A DNA stretch of 64,000 nt from Neoroseomonas soli (GCF_018129065.1 NZ_JAAEDM010000015.1:17898-81897), one strand, 5' to 3'. Shown: positions 9,037-18,004, numbered from the stretch's first letter. Program-made: numbers and translations. The notes: generated by a model from the sequence alone, not told the origin.

Positions 9037-11262
9037 ATGCGGCATGATGCTTCCACGCGCGCCGCATCGCGCCGCACCGGGGCCCGCTGCCCGCCCGGTG
9101 GCGGTGCATGCCCGCCGCGCGGGCCTGGGGCCGCCGCCGTGAGGGCCCGGCCACCGGAGGAGGCCTCCCGCCATCCGCCCTGGTGGCGGAGCAGGGTGGT
9201 GCTGCTCGCCCTCGTCGCCGTCCTGCCTCTCGGCCTCCTGTCCGGCTTCATGAGCCTGGAGACGCTACGGTCCTACCGGGCCGCCGATGAGGCGCGGCTG
9301 CGCGACACCGCCCGCGCCCTGGCCGCGGCGGTGGATGCGCAGTTCGGGGCGATGCTGATGACCGCGATGGCCATCGCCGAATCGTCCCGGCTCGACCGCA
9401 TGGAGGACATCTCCGTCTTCGAGCGCCTCGCCGCCCGCCAGGCGGCGCATGTCGACGGCTGGATCGCGGTGTTCGGCGCGCCGCCGGAGAACCGGGTGTT
9501 CGCCATGTCGCGGCGCGGGCCGGAGGAACCCCTGCCGCAGACACTTTCCCCGGAGACCGTCGTCGGGCTGGCCGGCGCCCTCGAGGATGTCTTCGCGCGC
9601 GGCATGCCGAGCGTCTCCGACCTTTTCATGGGCACGATGGTGCGGCGCCCGATCCTCTCGGTCCTGGTGCCGGTCGATCGGGACGGCCAGCCGCGGCGGG
9701 CCCTGTCCCTGAGCGTGGAGCCGGAGATCATGCGCGCGATCCTGGCGCGGCAGGAACTCGCGCGCGGCACTTTTGCCGCCATCGCCGACAGCGGGCTGCG
9801 CATCGTCGCGCATACGCTCGATCCGCATGGCGACCGGGTGGGGGCGTCGGCGCCGGCATGGGTGCGTGACGCCATCGTCGGCCGGCAGCGGGCGGTCTTC
9901 GTCGGACCTGGCTGGTCCGGCGAGGACAATGTCTATGCCATGGAACGCCTGGTCAATGCGCCGGGCTGGACCGTCGTCGTCGCGCAGCCGGTGGGCGAGC
10001 AGGCGCGCGATGCGTGGCGCGCGGTCGGCTGGCTCGCCGCCGGCTTCCTCGCCCTCGGGCTCGGCCTCGCGGCCCTGGCCTGGGTCAGCCGGCGCGAGGC
10101 CCTGGAGGATGCGCAGCGGGAGGCCGAGGCCCTGCGCCGCGGCCGCGCCCAGGTGGAGCGCCTGCATGGCGCGCTGCCCGCCGTGCTCTTCCTGCGGCAT
10201 GCGAACGCCGACGGCACCTCCCGGCTACTATACCGCGGCGGCGACATCGCTTCGGTCACCGGCTGGCCTGTGGAGCACTTCTCCGCCCATGCCGACCTCA
10301 GCGAGTTCGTCCACCCTGACCATCCGCCGCTGTCGCATGCGCTCGCGCGCACGCTGCGGACCGGGGCGGAGGAGGAGGAATGGCGCCTTCGCCAGCCGGA
10401 CGGCAGCTGGCGCTGGATGCGCACGCATTTCCGCTGCCTGACGCGGGAGCCGGACGGCGGTGGCGACGTCGTCGGCTACATCCTCAACATCACCGCCGAG
10501 CGGGAGGCGCGCGGCCGGGCCCTGACCGGCGCACGGCTGGCGTCGCTGGGGGAGATGGCCGCCGGCCTCGCGCACGAGCTGAAGCAGCCGCTCCAGGCGA
10601 TCTCCCTTGCCGCCGAGAACGCCCAGTTCGCGGCGCGGGCGCTCGGCGCGGCGGACATCGACCGCCGGCTCGAGCGCATCATCGGGCAGGCGCACCGCGC
10701 CGGCGACATCATCGAGCATCTCCGCCGCTTCGCGCGCGGTGCCGGGGACATGACACGCCAGGTCGAGGTCGGCCTGGACGGCGTGGTGGACGCCGTGCTG
10801 GCGATGGTCGGCCCGAGCCTGCGCGATGCAGCCATCGACATCGGGATCGACCTCGGCACCCCGCCGCTCCGCGTCATGGGGGACCGGATCGCGCTCGAGC
10901 AGGTGCTGACCAACCTGCTGCTCAATGCCCGCGATGCCTTTGTCCAGCACGCGCCGGAGGGCAGGCGCCGCACCATCGCCATATCGGCCTCGCCTGCCCC
11001 GGGCGGACAGGTCGCGCTGCGGGTCGCCGACACCGGGGGCGGCATTGCGCCGCAGGTCATGGACCGCGTCTTCGAGCCCTTCGTGACGACGAAGGACCTC
11101 GAGAAGGGCACCGGCCTGGGCCTCGCCGTCTGCCATGGCCTCGTCATGTCCATGGGCGGGACCATCGCGGCGGAGAACGGGCCCTATGGCGCGACCTTCA
11201 CCGTGAGGCTGCCGGGGGTGGCCCTCGCTCAGCCCGCCAGCGGGAAGCCCGTGAAGGCATAG
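9037..11262 (+). CDS. Cache/PAS sensor histidine kinase 2
   Basis: A paralogue of the kinase at 6274 with the same order: a TM segment (about 50-72), a periplasmic Cache-like domain, a second TM (about 325-347), a PAS/PAC domain, and a histidine box with H513 (GLAHELKQPLQAIS). The ATPase domain shows LLNARDAF, DTGGGIAP and GTGLGLAVC. The listed start is the first ATG. The first 34 residues are Arg/Gly-rich and a GTG at 9139 is a reasonable alternative. Its last 34 bases overlap, tail to tail, the OmpR-type regulator gene, which is the likely cognate partner. Confidence 0.85.
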   Translation: MRHDASTRAASRRTGARCPPGGGACPPRGPGAAAVRARPPEEASRHPPWWRSRVVLLALVAVLPLGLLSGFMSLETLRSYRAADEARLRDTARALAAAVDAQFGAMLMTAMAIAESSRLDRMEDISVFERLAARQAAHVDGWIAVFGAPPENRVFAMSRRGPEEPLPQTLSPETVVGLAGALEDVFARGMPSVSDLFMGTMVRRPILSVLVPVDRDGQPRRALSLSVEPEIMRAILARQELARGTFAAIADSGLRIVAHTLDPHGDRVGASAPAWVRDAIVGRQRAVFVGPGWSGEDNVYAMERLVNAPGWTVVVAQPVGEQARDAWRAVGWLAAGFLALGLGLAALAWVSRREALEDAQREAEALRRGRAQVERLHGALPAVLFLRHANADGTSRLLYRGGDIASVTGWPVEHFSAHADLSEFVHPDHPPLSHALARTLRTGAEEEEWRLRQPDGSWRWMRTHFRCLTREPDGGGDVVGYILNITAEREARGRALTGARLASLGEMAAGLAHELKQPLQAISLAAENAQFAARALGAADIDRRLERIIGQAHRAGDIIEHLRRFARGAGDMTRQVEVGLDGVVDAVLAMVGPSLRDAAIDIGIDLGTPPLRVMGDRIALEQVLTNLLLNARDAFVQHAPEGRRRTIAISASPAPGGQVALRVADTGGGIAPQVMDRVFEPFVTTKDLEKGTGLGLAVCHGLVMSMGGTIAAENGPYGATFTVRLPGVALAQPASGKPVKA

Positions 11263-12044
11263 CCCTTGTTCCGCACCGTGGTGATGATGGCCGCGCCGCG
11301 CCGGGCGCCGAACTTCAGCCGGATGTTGTGGACGAGGTTGTCGATCGCGCGGTCCTCCGGCCGGTAGGGGCGCTGGAGGATCCGCAGCGACAGCACGTCG
11401 CGGTCCACCGGCTCGCCGGGCGTCTGCATCAGGAGCATCAGGAGGTCGAATTCCGTCCCGGTCAGCGGCACCGCCTTTCCGCCGGGGCCGAGGATGCGGC
11501 GCGCACCCTCCGCGACGTGCCACCGGGTCGCAGCGGGGACTTCGGGGGCGGGCGGCGGGGTCGGGCCGTGCCGCCGCAGGCGCGCCCTGACACGGGCGAC
11601 GAGTTCCCGCCCGGAAATCGGCTTCTGCAGGAAATCGTCCGCGCCGACCTCCAGCCCCACGATGCGGTCGGTCTCGGCCCTGTTGCCGGTGAGGATGACG
11701 ATGTGCGCTGCCGTCGCGGCCCGCATCCGCGGCAGCAGCGTCAGCGCGTCCAGCCGGCCGAGCCATTGGTCCAGGATGACCAGGTCCACGGGTTCGGCAG
11801 CGATGGCCGCCATCGCGGCATCCCAGCCGGCGACGCGGGTCGCGCTCATGCCATACGTGGTCAGTATGCTGACGAGTTCCTCGCCGATCGCATCGTCATC
11901 CTCGACGACGAGGATGCGTGGCGCCCCGGCGCCACCACCCCGGCCACCATCCGGCGCCTGGATCATGGAGCCCAGAGACGGGGCGCTGTCCTCGTTCAGG
12001 TCCATTCTCGCTTCCGCACCATCGCCGGACGTTCCGCGCGCCAC
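11229..12044 (-). CDS. OmpR/PhoB-type response regulator
   Basis: A two-domain transcription factor of 271 aa. The receiver domain (about 43-155) has acidic residues at 49-51 (VVEDDDA), the phospho-acceptor D92 (VILDQWLG) and lysine in FLQKPISG. The C-terminal winged-helix DNA-binding domain (about 170-268) has the usual TGTEFDLLMLL recognition region and the wing NKGYAF. The first 40 residues are Gly-rich, and a later start at 12005 (MDLNED) is plausible. The 3' end overlaps the gene of histidine kinase 2 by 34 bases on the opposite strand. Pairing with that kinase is inferred from position. Confidence 0.87.
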   Translation of the reverse strand: MARGTSGDGAEARMDLNEDSAPSLGSMIQAPDGGRGGGAGAPRILVVEDDDAIGEELVSILTTYGMSATRVAGWDAAMAAIAAEPVDLVILDQWLGRLDALTLLPRMRAATAAHIVILTGNRAETDRIVGLEVGADDFLQKPISGRELVARVRARLRRHGPTPPPAPEVPAATRWHVAEGARRILGPGGKAVPLTGTEFDLLMLLMQTPGEPVDRDVLSLRILQRPYRPEDRAIDNLVHNIRLKFGARRGAAIITTVRNKGYAFTGFPLAG

Positions 12045-12095
12045 GATGCGCGGCCGGCTCAGGCCCGACCGCTTTCGTAATGTAACACGGGGACT

Positions 12096-12530
12096 TCAGG
12101 AATCATCCCCTTCTGCGGGGGATTTCGCGGGTGGTGGCGTGGCGCCGGCCTCCCGCAACACCTCCTCGGCCGTCCGCAGGGCGGCGATGGCGTAGGGGAA
12201 GCCGACATAGGCCGAGGAATGGGTGAACACTTCCGCGATCTCCTCGGGCGTGCAGCCGTTGTTGAGCGCGCCGACCAGATGACCGCGCAACTCGTGGTGC
12301 TGGTTCAGCGCGGACAGGATGCCGAGCGTCACCAGGCTGCGTTCCCGCCGCGTCAGCGTGCCGCGCGTCCAGAGCGAGGCGTAGGGGAATTCCTCCGAAA
12401 GGTGGCGCAGCGCCTGGTTCAGCGGCGTCGTGCTTGCGTCGCGGCGGGCCATGTAGGTGTCGCCCAGCACCTCCCGCATCGCCTGCCGTCCCTTGCTGCG
12501 CAGTGCCTCGTGCGCCGACTCGTCATCCAT
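12096..12530 (-). CDS. Carboxymuconolactone decarboxylase-family protein
   Basis: A small all-helical protein of about 144 aa that resembles PcaC, 4-carboxymuconolactone decarboxylase: it has the run RRERSLVTLGILSALNQHHELRGHL and the later TPEEIAEVFTHSSAYVGFP. In protocatechuate breakdown PcaC removes CO2 from 4-carboxymuconolactone. No other pca gene is near, and many members of this family are alkylhydroperoxidase-like or of unknown role, so the substrate is open. The start at 12530 (MDDESAHE) is chosen over 12545 because a GGAG-containing stretch lies upstream. It is divergent from the flavodoxin-like gene. Confidence 0.75.
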   Translation of the reverse strand: MDDESAHEALRSKGRQAMREVLGDTYMARRDASTTPLNQALRHLSEEFPYASLWTRGTLTRRERSLVTLGILSALNQHHELRGHLVGALNNGCTPEEIAEVFTHSSAYVGFPYAIAALRTAEEVLREAGATPPPAKSPAEGDDS

Positions 12531-12580
12531 GCGTCCCGCTCCCATGATGCGTCGGGGCGATCCTATGCGCGGTGAGGGCG

Positions 12581-13072
12581 ATGACGAAGACGCTGCTGGT
12601 CGTCTTCCATTCCATGACGGGCGGCACGCGGCAGATGGCGGAGGCGGCGGCGCTTGCCGCGGCGGGGCAGGGCGTGCGCGTGCGGCTGCTGACGGCGGGC
12701 GAGGCGGTGGCCGAGGACGTCCTCGCCGCCGACGGCTTCGTCTTCGCCACGCCCGAGAACCTCGCCGCCATCGCCGGCGTGATGAAGGCCTTCTTCGACC
12801 GCACCTATTACGCGGCGCTGGGGCGCATCGAGGGCCGGCCCTATGCCCTGATGGTCTGCGCCGGCAGCGACGGCACGAACGCCGCCCGCCAGGTGGCGCG
12901 AATCGCCACGGGCTGGCGGCTGCGCGCGGTGGCGGAGCCGCTGATCGTCTGCACCCACGCCCAGACGCCGGAGGCGATCCTCGCGCCGAAGGTCATCGGC
13001 GCCGAGGACATCGCGCGCTGCAAGGAACTGGGCGCGACGCTCGCCGCTGGCATGGCGATCGGGATGTTCTAG
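12581..13072 (+). CDS. Flavodoxin-like / NAD(P)H-dependent oxidoreductase family protein
   Basis: A single flavodoxin-fold domain of about 163 aa. The FMN phosphate-binding loop is visible near the N-terminus (FHSMTGGTRQMAEA), followed by ATPENLAAIAGVMKAFFDR, which matches the second FMN-contact loop of flavodoxin-like reductases (typically PxYxG...K.F.DR). The ATG at 12581 is preferred over an in-frame GTG at 12572 because a GGTGAGGG run precedes it. The electron donor or acceptor is not known. It is convergent with the amidohydrolase gene across a 98-base gap that holds a 16-bp palindrome. Confidence 0.7.
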   Translation: MTKTLLVVFHSMTGGTRQMAEAAALAAAGQGVRVRLLTAGEAVAEDVLAADGFVFATPENLAAIAGVMKAFFDRTYYAALGRIEGRPYALMVCAGSDGTNAARQVARIATGWRLRAVAEPLIVCTHAQTPEAILAPKVIGAEDIARCKELGATLAAGMAIGMF

Positions 13073-13132
13073 CGGCCTCCGTTCGCCGGGGCTCCGGGAC
13101 GCCGCGCCGGCTCCTCGTTCTTGCGAGCGTCT

Positions 13133-13148
13133 TCGCCCGATCGGGCGA
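13133..13148. repeat. 16-bp perfect palindrome between convergent genes
   Basis: TCGCCCGATCGGGCGA is its own reverse complement. It lies in the gap between the convergent flavodoxin-like and amidohydrolase genes and is followed by a related run, TGATCGGGATC. With no loop and no T-tract it is not a standard intrinsic terminator. It may be a protein site or help end transcription from both sides. Confidence 0.45.
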
Positions 13149-13170
13149 TCCTGCCTGATCGGGATCCGTT

Positions 13171-13995
13171 TCAGGCGAAGGGCCGCTGCCAGCCGATCCA
13201 GTCGCAGACGGCGCGGCCCATCACGCGTTCAAGCTGCGGTCCCTGGAGCCAGGGCAGTTCCTCGGTGAAGAGCGTGATGCACTGCGTCCAGGAACACGGC
13301 ATGCGCGTGATGTCGGTGCCCCAAAAGAATCGGTCCGGCCCGAAGGCGTCGTAGAGGCGGTGCAGCCCGTCATGGATGTCGCGGAAGGGATAGGGTTCCA
13401 GCGAATAGGCCGGCGCGCCGGTCGCCTTGAGCGCGACATTCGGGAAGCGGGCCAATGCCGTGACCGCATCGAGGTTGGCGAAGGCGGCCTTCCCCTTCTC
13501 GTGCCGGATCAGTCCGCAATGATCGATGATCAGGCGCAGCCGCGGATGGCGTTCCGCGATGCGGGCGAATTCCGGCAGGAAGCGCCAGGCCATGGTGGCG
13601 ACGGGCAAGCCGGCCTCCTCCGCCGCCGGCCAGAGCCAGTCCAGCGTGCCGTCGAAGGGCCAGGATTGCTGGTCGGCGCGCACCAGCGGGTAGCGCAGGC
13701 CGCACTGGCCGGGGCGCTCGCGCCAGCGCGCGAGAAGGGGGCGGCTCGCCTCCGGCGCGTCGAGCGGCACCTGGCCGAGCACGGCGAAGCGGTCCGGGTA
13801 TGACGCGGCGGCTGCTTCCGCGATCGCGTTGGCACCGGGGTCCCAGGAGACGGGCGGGTGGATGAGCGCGGCATCCACGCCGGCGGCGTCCATCTCCGCG
13901 AGCATCTGCTCCGCGGTCAGTATGGAAACCTGGCGATGGTCGCCGCTCGGCGTGCCGCTGCCCCAGATATGCACCTGGGCGTCGATGATCTTCAT
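13171..13995 (-). CDS. Amidohydrolase family protein (amidohydrolase 2 type)
   Basis: A 274-aa TIM-barrel hydrolase of the amidohydrolase-2 family, which includes lactone hydrolases and decarboxylases. The N-terminus begins MKIIDAQVHIWG, the D-x-x-x-H metal-site variant of this family. Further motifs include LRLIIDHCGL (a barrel strand with D and H) and WGTDITRMP near the C-terminus (catalytic-Asp region). It lies 52 bases downstream of the unknown protein at 14048 and in the same direction as it and the gamma-glutamyltransferase, so they may be co-transcribed. The substrate is unknown. Confidence 0.72.
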   Translation of the reverse strand: MKIIDAQVHIWGSGTPSGDHRQVSILTAEQMLAEMDAAGVDAALIHPPVSWDPGANAIAEAAAASYPDRFAVLGQVPLDAPEASRPLLARWRERPGQCGLRYPLVRADQQSWPFDGTLDWLWPAAEEAGLPVATMAWRFLPEFARIAERHPRLRLIIDHCGLIRHEKGKAAFANLDAVTALARFPNVALKATGAPAYSLEPYPFRDIHDGLHRLYDAFGPDRFFWGTDITRMPCSWTQCITLFTEELPWLQGPQLERVMGRAVCDWIGWQRPFA

Positions 13996-14047
13996 GGCGC
14001 GTTTCCCTCTCGCGCCAGTCTCGGCCCGCGGCGCATGCCGCGCAATC

Positions 14048-14890
14048 TCACGCCCGCGGCAGCGTCATGCCCGAGAAGCGGCTGTCGAGATGTTCGATCT
14101 CGAGGAATCCGGCATCGGGGCCGAAGGCCTTGTAGATCGGGAAGGTCTTCATCACGCCGAGCGTCGCAGCACTTTCGAGCGGCGAAATGAAGGAGGCATC
14201 GCCGTCGTTGAAATGCGGCTGGCGGATCCAGTGGGCCAATTGCGTCGCCGTGACCGCGTGGAAGCCGCTGTGGGGGTTGAGCGCGCGCCGGAAGGTGGTG
14301 GGGCCGAGGCGCAGGAACTCCTCGTCCGGCAGCGGGTCCCGCCAGCGTTCCGTCGCGCCGGGGCGCAGGTCCCCGTCGATCCAGGTCTTGATGGTCGGGC
14401 CCTTGGGGTTCCACTCGAAGCGGTTCGGCATGAGCAGGCGGCGCCAGCCGAAGGCGTCCTGGAATGCCATGATCTTCGCGACGAAGCCGGCATCCGCGAT
14501 GCGCAGGTCGTCCTCGGAGAAACAGAAGAGGTCATAGGCGTTGCGCGCCTCGGCAAAGAGCCGCCGGGCGGAGAAGCCAAGCATGCGCGGGTTTTCCATG
14601 GCCACGGCCACGTGGCGCACGCCGCGCGCCTTGGCGTGCTCCTCGTCGAGCAGGTGGTCCCTGCCGTTGGTCAGCACGACGATGTCGAGCGCGTCCACGG
14701 CGCCGCGCACGCGCTCGAACCGCTTGTTCTCGATGTTGAGCACCGTCGTCGCGCCGAGGGTGCCGCGCCAGGAATCGATCGCCAGCCGCAGCGTGGCGGC
14801 GCGCTGCTCGCGCCGGTGGGAGTCGGTGGAGGAATGGGTCGAGCCTTCCTCCGCCTTGAAGTAGTGGACGATGGCGAGCAGGACGCGCAT
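14048..14890 (-). CDS. Hypothetical protein, possibly glycosyltransferase-like
   Basis: A 280-aa protein I cannot place in a named family. The N-terminus (MRVLLAIVHYFKAEEG) and the acidic FCFSEDDLRIAD motif in the middle resemble the nucleotide-sugar site of GT-A glycosyltransferases. The C-terminal half is rich in aromatic residues. No signal peptide or membrane segment is seen. Its ATG shares one base with the stop of the gamma-glutamyltransferase gene upstream (TGATG), so the two are translationally coupled. The glycosyltransferase idea rests on a weak motif only. Confidence 0.5.
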   Translation of the reverse strand: MRVLLAIVHYFKAEEGSTHSSTDSHRREQRAATLRLAIDSWRGTLGATTVLNIENKRFERVRGAVDALDIVVLTNGRDHLLDEEHAKARGVRHVAVAMENPRMLGFSARRLFAEARNAYDLFCFSEDDLRIADAGFVAKIMAFQDAFGWRRLLMPNRFEWNPKGPTIKTWIDGDLRPGATERWRDPLPDEEFLRLGPTTFRRALNPHSGFHAVTATQLAHWIRQPHFNDGDASFISPLESAATLGVMKTFPIYKAFGPDAGFLEIEHLDSRFSGMTLPRA

Positions 14891-16728
14891 CAGCGGCCCA
14901 CCGCGTATCCTTGCATGCCGCGGGGGTTGGCGCCGGCGCGGATGGTGCCGTCAGGCTCCCGCCGCGCGCCGGTCAGCCGGCCTTCGGACCACTCGCCGCC
15001 CATCTCGGCGGCGTGGCCGCGCGCCTGGAGGTCTGCCAGCACTTCCGGGGCATAGCGCCCTTCGATCACCACCTTCCCCGGCTTCGCGCCGCGCGGCCAG
15101 AAGGAAGAGATCCAGTGCTCCGAGTGGAAGGAGGGCAGGTCGATCGCCTGCTGGATGTTCATGCCGTGGTGGATCATGCGCATCAGCATGATCGGCTGCC
15201 ACTGGTCCTGCTGCTCTCCGCCCGGCGTGCCGAAGGACATCCAGGGCTGGCCGTCGCGCAGCACCATCGAGGGCGAGAGCGTCGTGCGCGGCCGCTTGCC
15301 GGGCTTGAGGCCGTTCGGCAGCGTCTCGTCCAGCCAGAACATCTGGCAGCGGGAACCGAGGCAGAAGCCGAGTTCCGGTATGGCGGGCGAGGATTGCAGC
15401 CAGCCGGCCGAGGGCGTGGCGCTGACCATGTTGCCGTCCTTGTCGATCACATCGACATGGCAGGTGTCGCCGCCCGAGGCGCCGAGGCGCGAGACGGTCG
15501 GCTCCCCCGAGCCCATCGCGGCGGCGAGTTCCTGCGCGCGGCGGATGGCGGCGTCGTAGTCCGTGCGCGGCGCGCGGCCGTCGGGGCTGCCGGGACGGAA
15601 CTCGAGCGAGGCGCGGTCGGTGATGAGCGCCCGCCGCGCATCGCTGTAGGCCGGCGAGAGCAGCGTCGCCAGCGGCACGTCCACGAAGTCCGGGTCGCCG
15701 TAGAAGGCCTCGCGGTCGGCAAAGGCGAGCTTCTGCGCCTCGATGACGAGGTGGATGAAGTCGGCGCCGACCGGGTCCATGGCGTTCACGTCGAAGCCCG
15801 CCATCAGGGCGAGCGTCTGCAGCATCGCCGGGCCCTGGCTCCAGGGGCCGCACTTGAGGACGGTGTGGCCGTGATAGTCGAGCGTGACCGGCGCCTCGAC
15901 GCCCGCCGACCAGCGGGCAATGTCGTCGGCGGTGATCACGCCGCGATGGCGGCGGCCGGAAGTGTCCATCGCTTCCGTCGTGGCGGCGAAGCGGCCGATC
16001 GCCTCGGCGACGAAGCCGCGATACCAGGCGGCGCGGGCGGCATCGACCTGCTTCTCGCGGCTGCCGCCGGCCGCCTCGGCTTCCTTCACGACGCGCTCGT
16101 AGGTGTCGGCCAGCACCGGGTTGGCATAGAGGCCATTCGGCTCCGGCCCGCCATTGCGCAGCCAGAGCGCCGCGGAGGTCGTCCATTCGGATTCGAAGAG
16201 CGGGCGGACGCTCTCGATGGTCGCGCGGATGCGCGGCACCATCGGCGCGCCGTGCCGGGCATAGCCGATGGCGTAGGAGAGCACGTCCCGCACCGACCAG
16301 GTGCCGTGGTCGCGCAGCATCACCATCCAGGCGTCGAAAGCGCCGGGAACCGGCGTCGCGAGCAGGCCGGTGCCGGGCATGATGTCGTGGCCATGCGCGC
16401 GCATGTGCGCGACGGTCAGCCCCGCCGGCGCCGGCCCCTGGCCGCAGATGACCTGCTGCGTGCCGGTGCGCGCGCTGTGGAGGATGATTGGGCAATCGCC
16501 GCCGGGGCCGTTCAGGTGCGGCTCGACGATCTGCAGCGTGAAGCCTGCCGCCACCGCCGCGTCGAAAGCGTTGCCGCCGCGTTCGAGCACCGCCATCCCG
16601 ACCTGGCTCGCCAGCCAGTGGGTGGAGGCGACGGCGCCGAAGGTGCCGATGATCTCTGGACGGGTCGTGAACATGCGGGGCGGTTCCTTCGCGGGGAAGC
16701 CGATCATTTCCGGCGAGACGGCGGACAT
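14890..16728 (-). CDS. Gamma-glutamyltransferase family protein
   Basis: An N-terminal-nucleophile hydrolase of 612 aa in the gamma-glutamyltranspeptidase family, which cleaves or transfers gamma-glutamyl groups after self-cleavage into two chains. The expected processing site and nucleophile is Thr422 in SGGDTCHVDVIDKDGNMVS, matching the D-T-x-H-x-x-V-x-D-x-x-G-N pattern. The large-chain motif GGNAFDAAVAAGFTLQIVEPHLNGPGG is also present. No signal peptide is visible, so it may be cytoplasmic, unlike classic Ggt. A later start at Met19 is possible. It heads a minus-strand unit with the unknown protein and the amidohydrolase. Confidence 0.85.
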   Translation of the reverse strand: MSAVSPEMIGFPAKEPPRMFTTRPEIIGTFGAVASTHWLASQVGMAVLERGGNAFDAAVAAGFTLQIVEPHLNGPGGDCPIILHSARTGTQQVICGQGPAPAGLTVAHMRAHGHDIMPGTGLLATPVPGAFDAWMVMLRDHGTWSVRDVLSYAIGYARHGAPMVPRIRATIESVRPLFESEWTTSAALWLRNGGPEPNGLYANPVLADTYERVVKEAEAAGGSREKQVDAARAAWYRGFVAEAIGRFAATTEAMDTSGRRHRGVITADDIARWSAGVEAPVTLDYHGHTVLKCGPWSQGPAMLQTLALMAGFDVNAMDPVGADFIHLVIEAQKLAFADREAFYGDPDFVDVPLATLLSPAYSDARRALITDRASLEFRPGSPDGRAPRTDYDAAIRRAQELAAAMGSGEPTVSRLGASGGDTCHVDVIDKDGNMVSATPSAGWLQSSPAIPELGFCLGSRCQMFWLDETLPNGLKPGKRPRTTLSPSMVLRDGQPWMSFGTPGGEQQDQWQPIMLMRMIHHGMNIQQAIDLPSFHSEHWISSFWPRGAKPGKVVIEGRYAPEVLADLQARGHAAEMGGEWSEGRLTGARREPDGTIRAGANPRGMQGYAVGR

Positions 16729-16800
16729 GTGGGCGGTTCCTCGGTCTTGCTTCCTTCGTCGTCGCGCAGCACAGGGTGCGCGTCAATCCTGCGGGAGCGA

Positions 16801-17358
16801 ATGCGGATGCTGGTGGCGGTGGTGGGGCCTTCGGGCGCGGGCAAGGACACGCTGATGGGCCTGGCGCGTGCGCGGCTGGAGGGCGACGACCGCTTCCGTT
16901 TCGTGCAGCGCGCGATCACCCGCCCCGCCGAGGCCGGCGGAGAGGCGCACCGGGCGCTGGACCTGACCACCTTCGAGGCCGAACGCGACGCCGGCGGCTT
17001 CGCCCTGTGGTGGCGCGCGCATGGGCTGCTCTACGGCATCCCGCGCGACATCGAGGCCGACATGGCCGCGCGGCGCGTGGTGGTGGCGAACCTGTCCCGC
17101 GGCGTGCTGGCGGAAGCCGCGGCGCGCTACCGCCTGCGCGTGCTGCAGGTGACGGCACCGACGGAGTTGCTGGCCGCACGCCTCGCCGCGCGGGGGCGCG
17201 AGAGCGCGCAGGACATCGCCGCGCGCCTCAGGCGGGAAGCCGCGCTGCCGCCCCGCCTCGACGTCGCGACGGTGATGAACGACGCGACCCCCGAGGAAGG
17301 CGCCGCGCGCGTGATCGAGACGCTCAGCCGCGCAGCGGAAGACGCTCGGCGATCGTGA
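16801..17358 (+). CDS. phnN: Ribose 1,5-bisphosphate phosphokinase PhnN
   Basis: PhnN phosphorylates ribose 1,5-bisphosphate to PRPP, the last step of carbon-phosphorus lyase phosphonate use. The 185-aa protein has a P-loop near its N-terminus (GPSGAGKDT, residues 9-17) and a guanylate-kinase-like body with AITRPAEAGGEAH and FALWWRAHGLLYG. The frame is open far upstream, but the ATG at 16801 begins the conserved start. It is on the plus strand, opposite to the other phn genes, and its last 35 bases overlap the end of the DUF1045 gene tail to tail. Confidence 0.85.
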   Translation: MRMLVAVVGPSGAGKDTLMGLARARLEGDDRFRFVQRAITRPAEAGGEAHRALDLTTFEAERDAGGFALWWRAHGLLYGIPRDIEADMAARRVVVANLSRGVLAEAAARYRLRVLQVTAPTELLAARLAARGRESAQDIAARLRREAALPPRLDVATVMNDATPEEGAARVIETLSRAAEDARRS

Positions 17359-18004
17359 AGGGCTCGCCGGGGGCGGGCTGTACGAACAGCGAGATCGCGC
17401 CGACGCGGCGCGCGATGCCCGGCGCATCCCCCAGATGCTCCGTCACGGCCGGCAGGATCACGGCCTTTTCCTCGGGCTCCAGGCGCCGTGTCAGCGTGAC
17501 GTGGAAGCGCCATTCCTCGAAGACATAGGGGTAGCCCCAGCGGTCGAGATGCGCCCGCTGGCGCGCCGGGAGTCGTTCCGGCCGGCGGCGGGCGATCTCG
17601 GCCTCGGTTGCCGGGGCGCGGTGGGCGTCGAGCGCCTCCACGCAGGTATCGGCGAAGGCGTGCAGGGCCGGGCAGGGGGCGGTTTCCCGCAACGCCAGGA
17701 AGCCATCGAGGTCGTGCACCGCGAGCGGCGGCAGGTCGAAGGGCGCGATCCGCGCCGCCAGCGCCGCGGTCGCGTCGCGTGCGGCCGCGTAGCCGTTCGC
17801 TAGCCGGAAGGGCGGCTTCAGCGTGGCGTGCAGGCCGTAGCCGCGCGGATCGGCGGTGGCCTCGGCGAGGTCCAACCCCGGCAGCGGCGGCTGCGGCAGC
17901 GCGTCACCCGTTGCCGCATCGCGGCCCAGCCAGGCGCTGCCCGCCGCGTGCAGTGGGTCGTCCGTATCCGGCGCCCAGTAGAGCGCGACGCGGTAGGGCG
18001 TCAT
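17324..18004 (-). CDS. DUF1045 family putative phosphonate metabolism protein
   Basis: A 226-aa protein of the DUF1045 family, which has a 2H-phosphoesterase-like fold and is found in carbon-phosphorus lyase operons. Two H-x-T/S-x style motifs are present (GLHATLKPPF early, FHVTLTRR late), as expected for a 2H active site. The start at 18004 is chosen because its ATG overlaps the phnM stop (ATGA); the open frame runs 24 bases further. Its reaction is not established. A phosphodiesterase acting on a phosphonate-pathway intermediate, in place of PhnP, is a reasonable inference. Confidence 0.78.
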   Translation of the reverse strand: MTPYRVALYWAPDTDDPLHAAGSAWLGRDAATGDALPQPPLPGLDLAEATADPRGYGLHATLKPPFRLANGYAAARDATAALAARIAPFDLPPLAVHDLDGFLALRETAPCPALHAFADTCVEALDAHRAPATEAEIARRRPERLPARQRAHLDRWGYPYVFEEWRFHVTLTRRLEPEEKAVILPAVTEHLGDAPGIARRVGAISLFVQPAPGEPFTIAERLPLRG

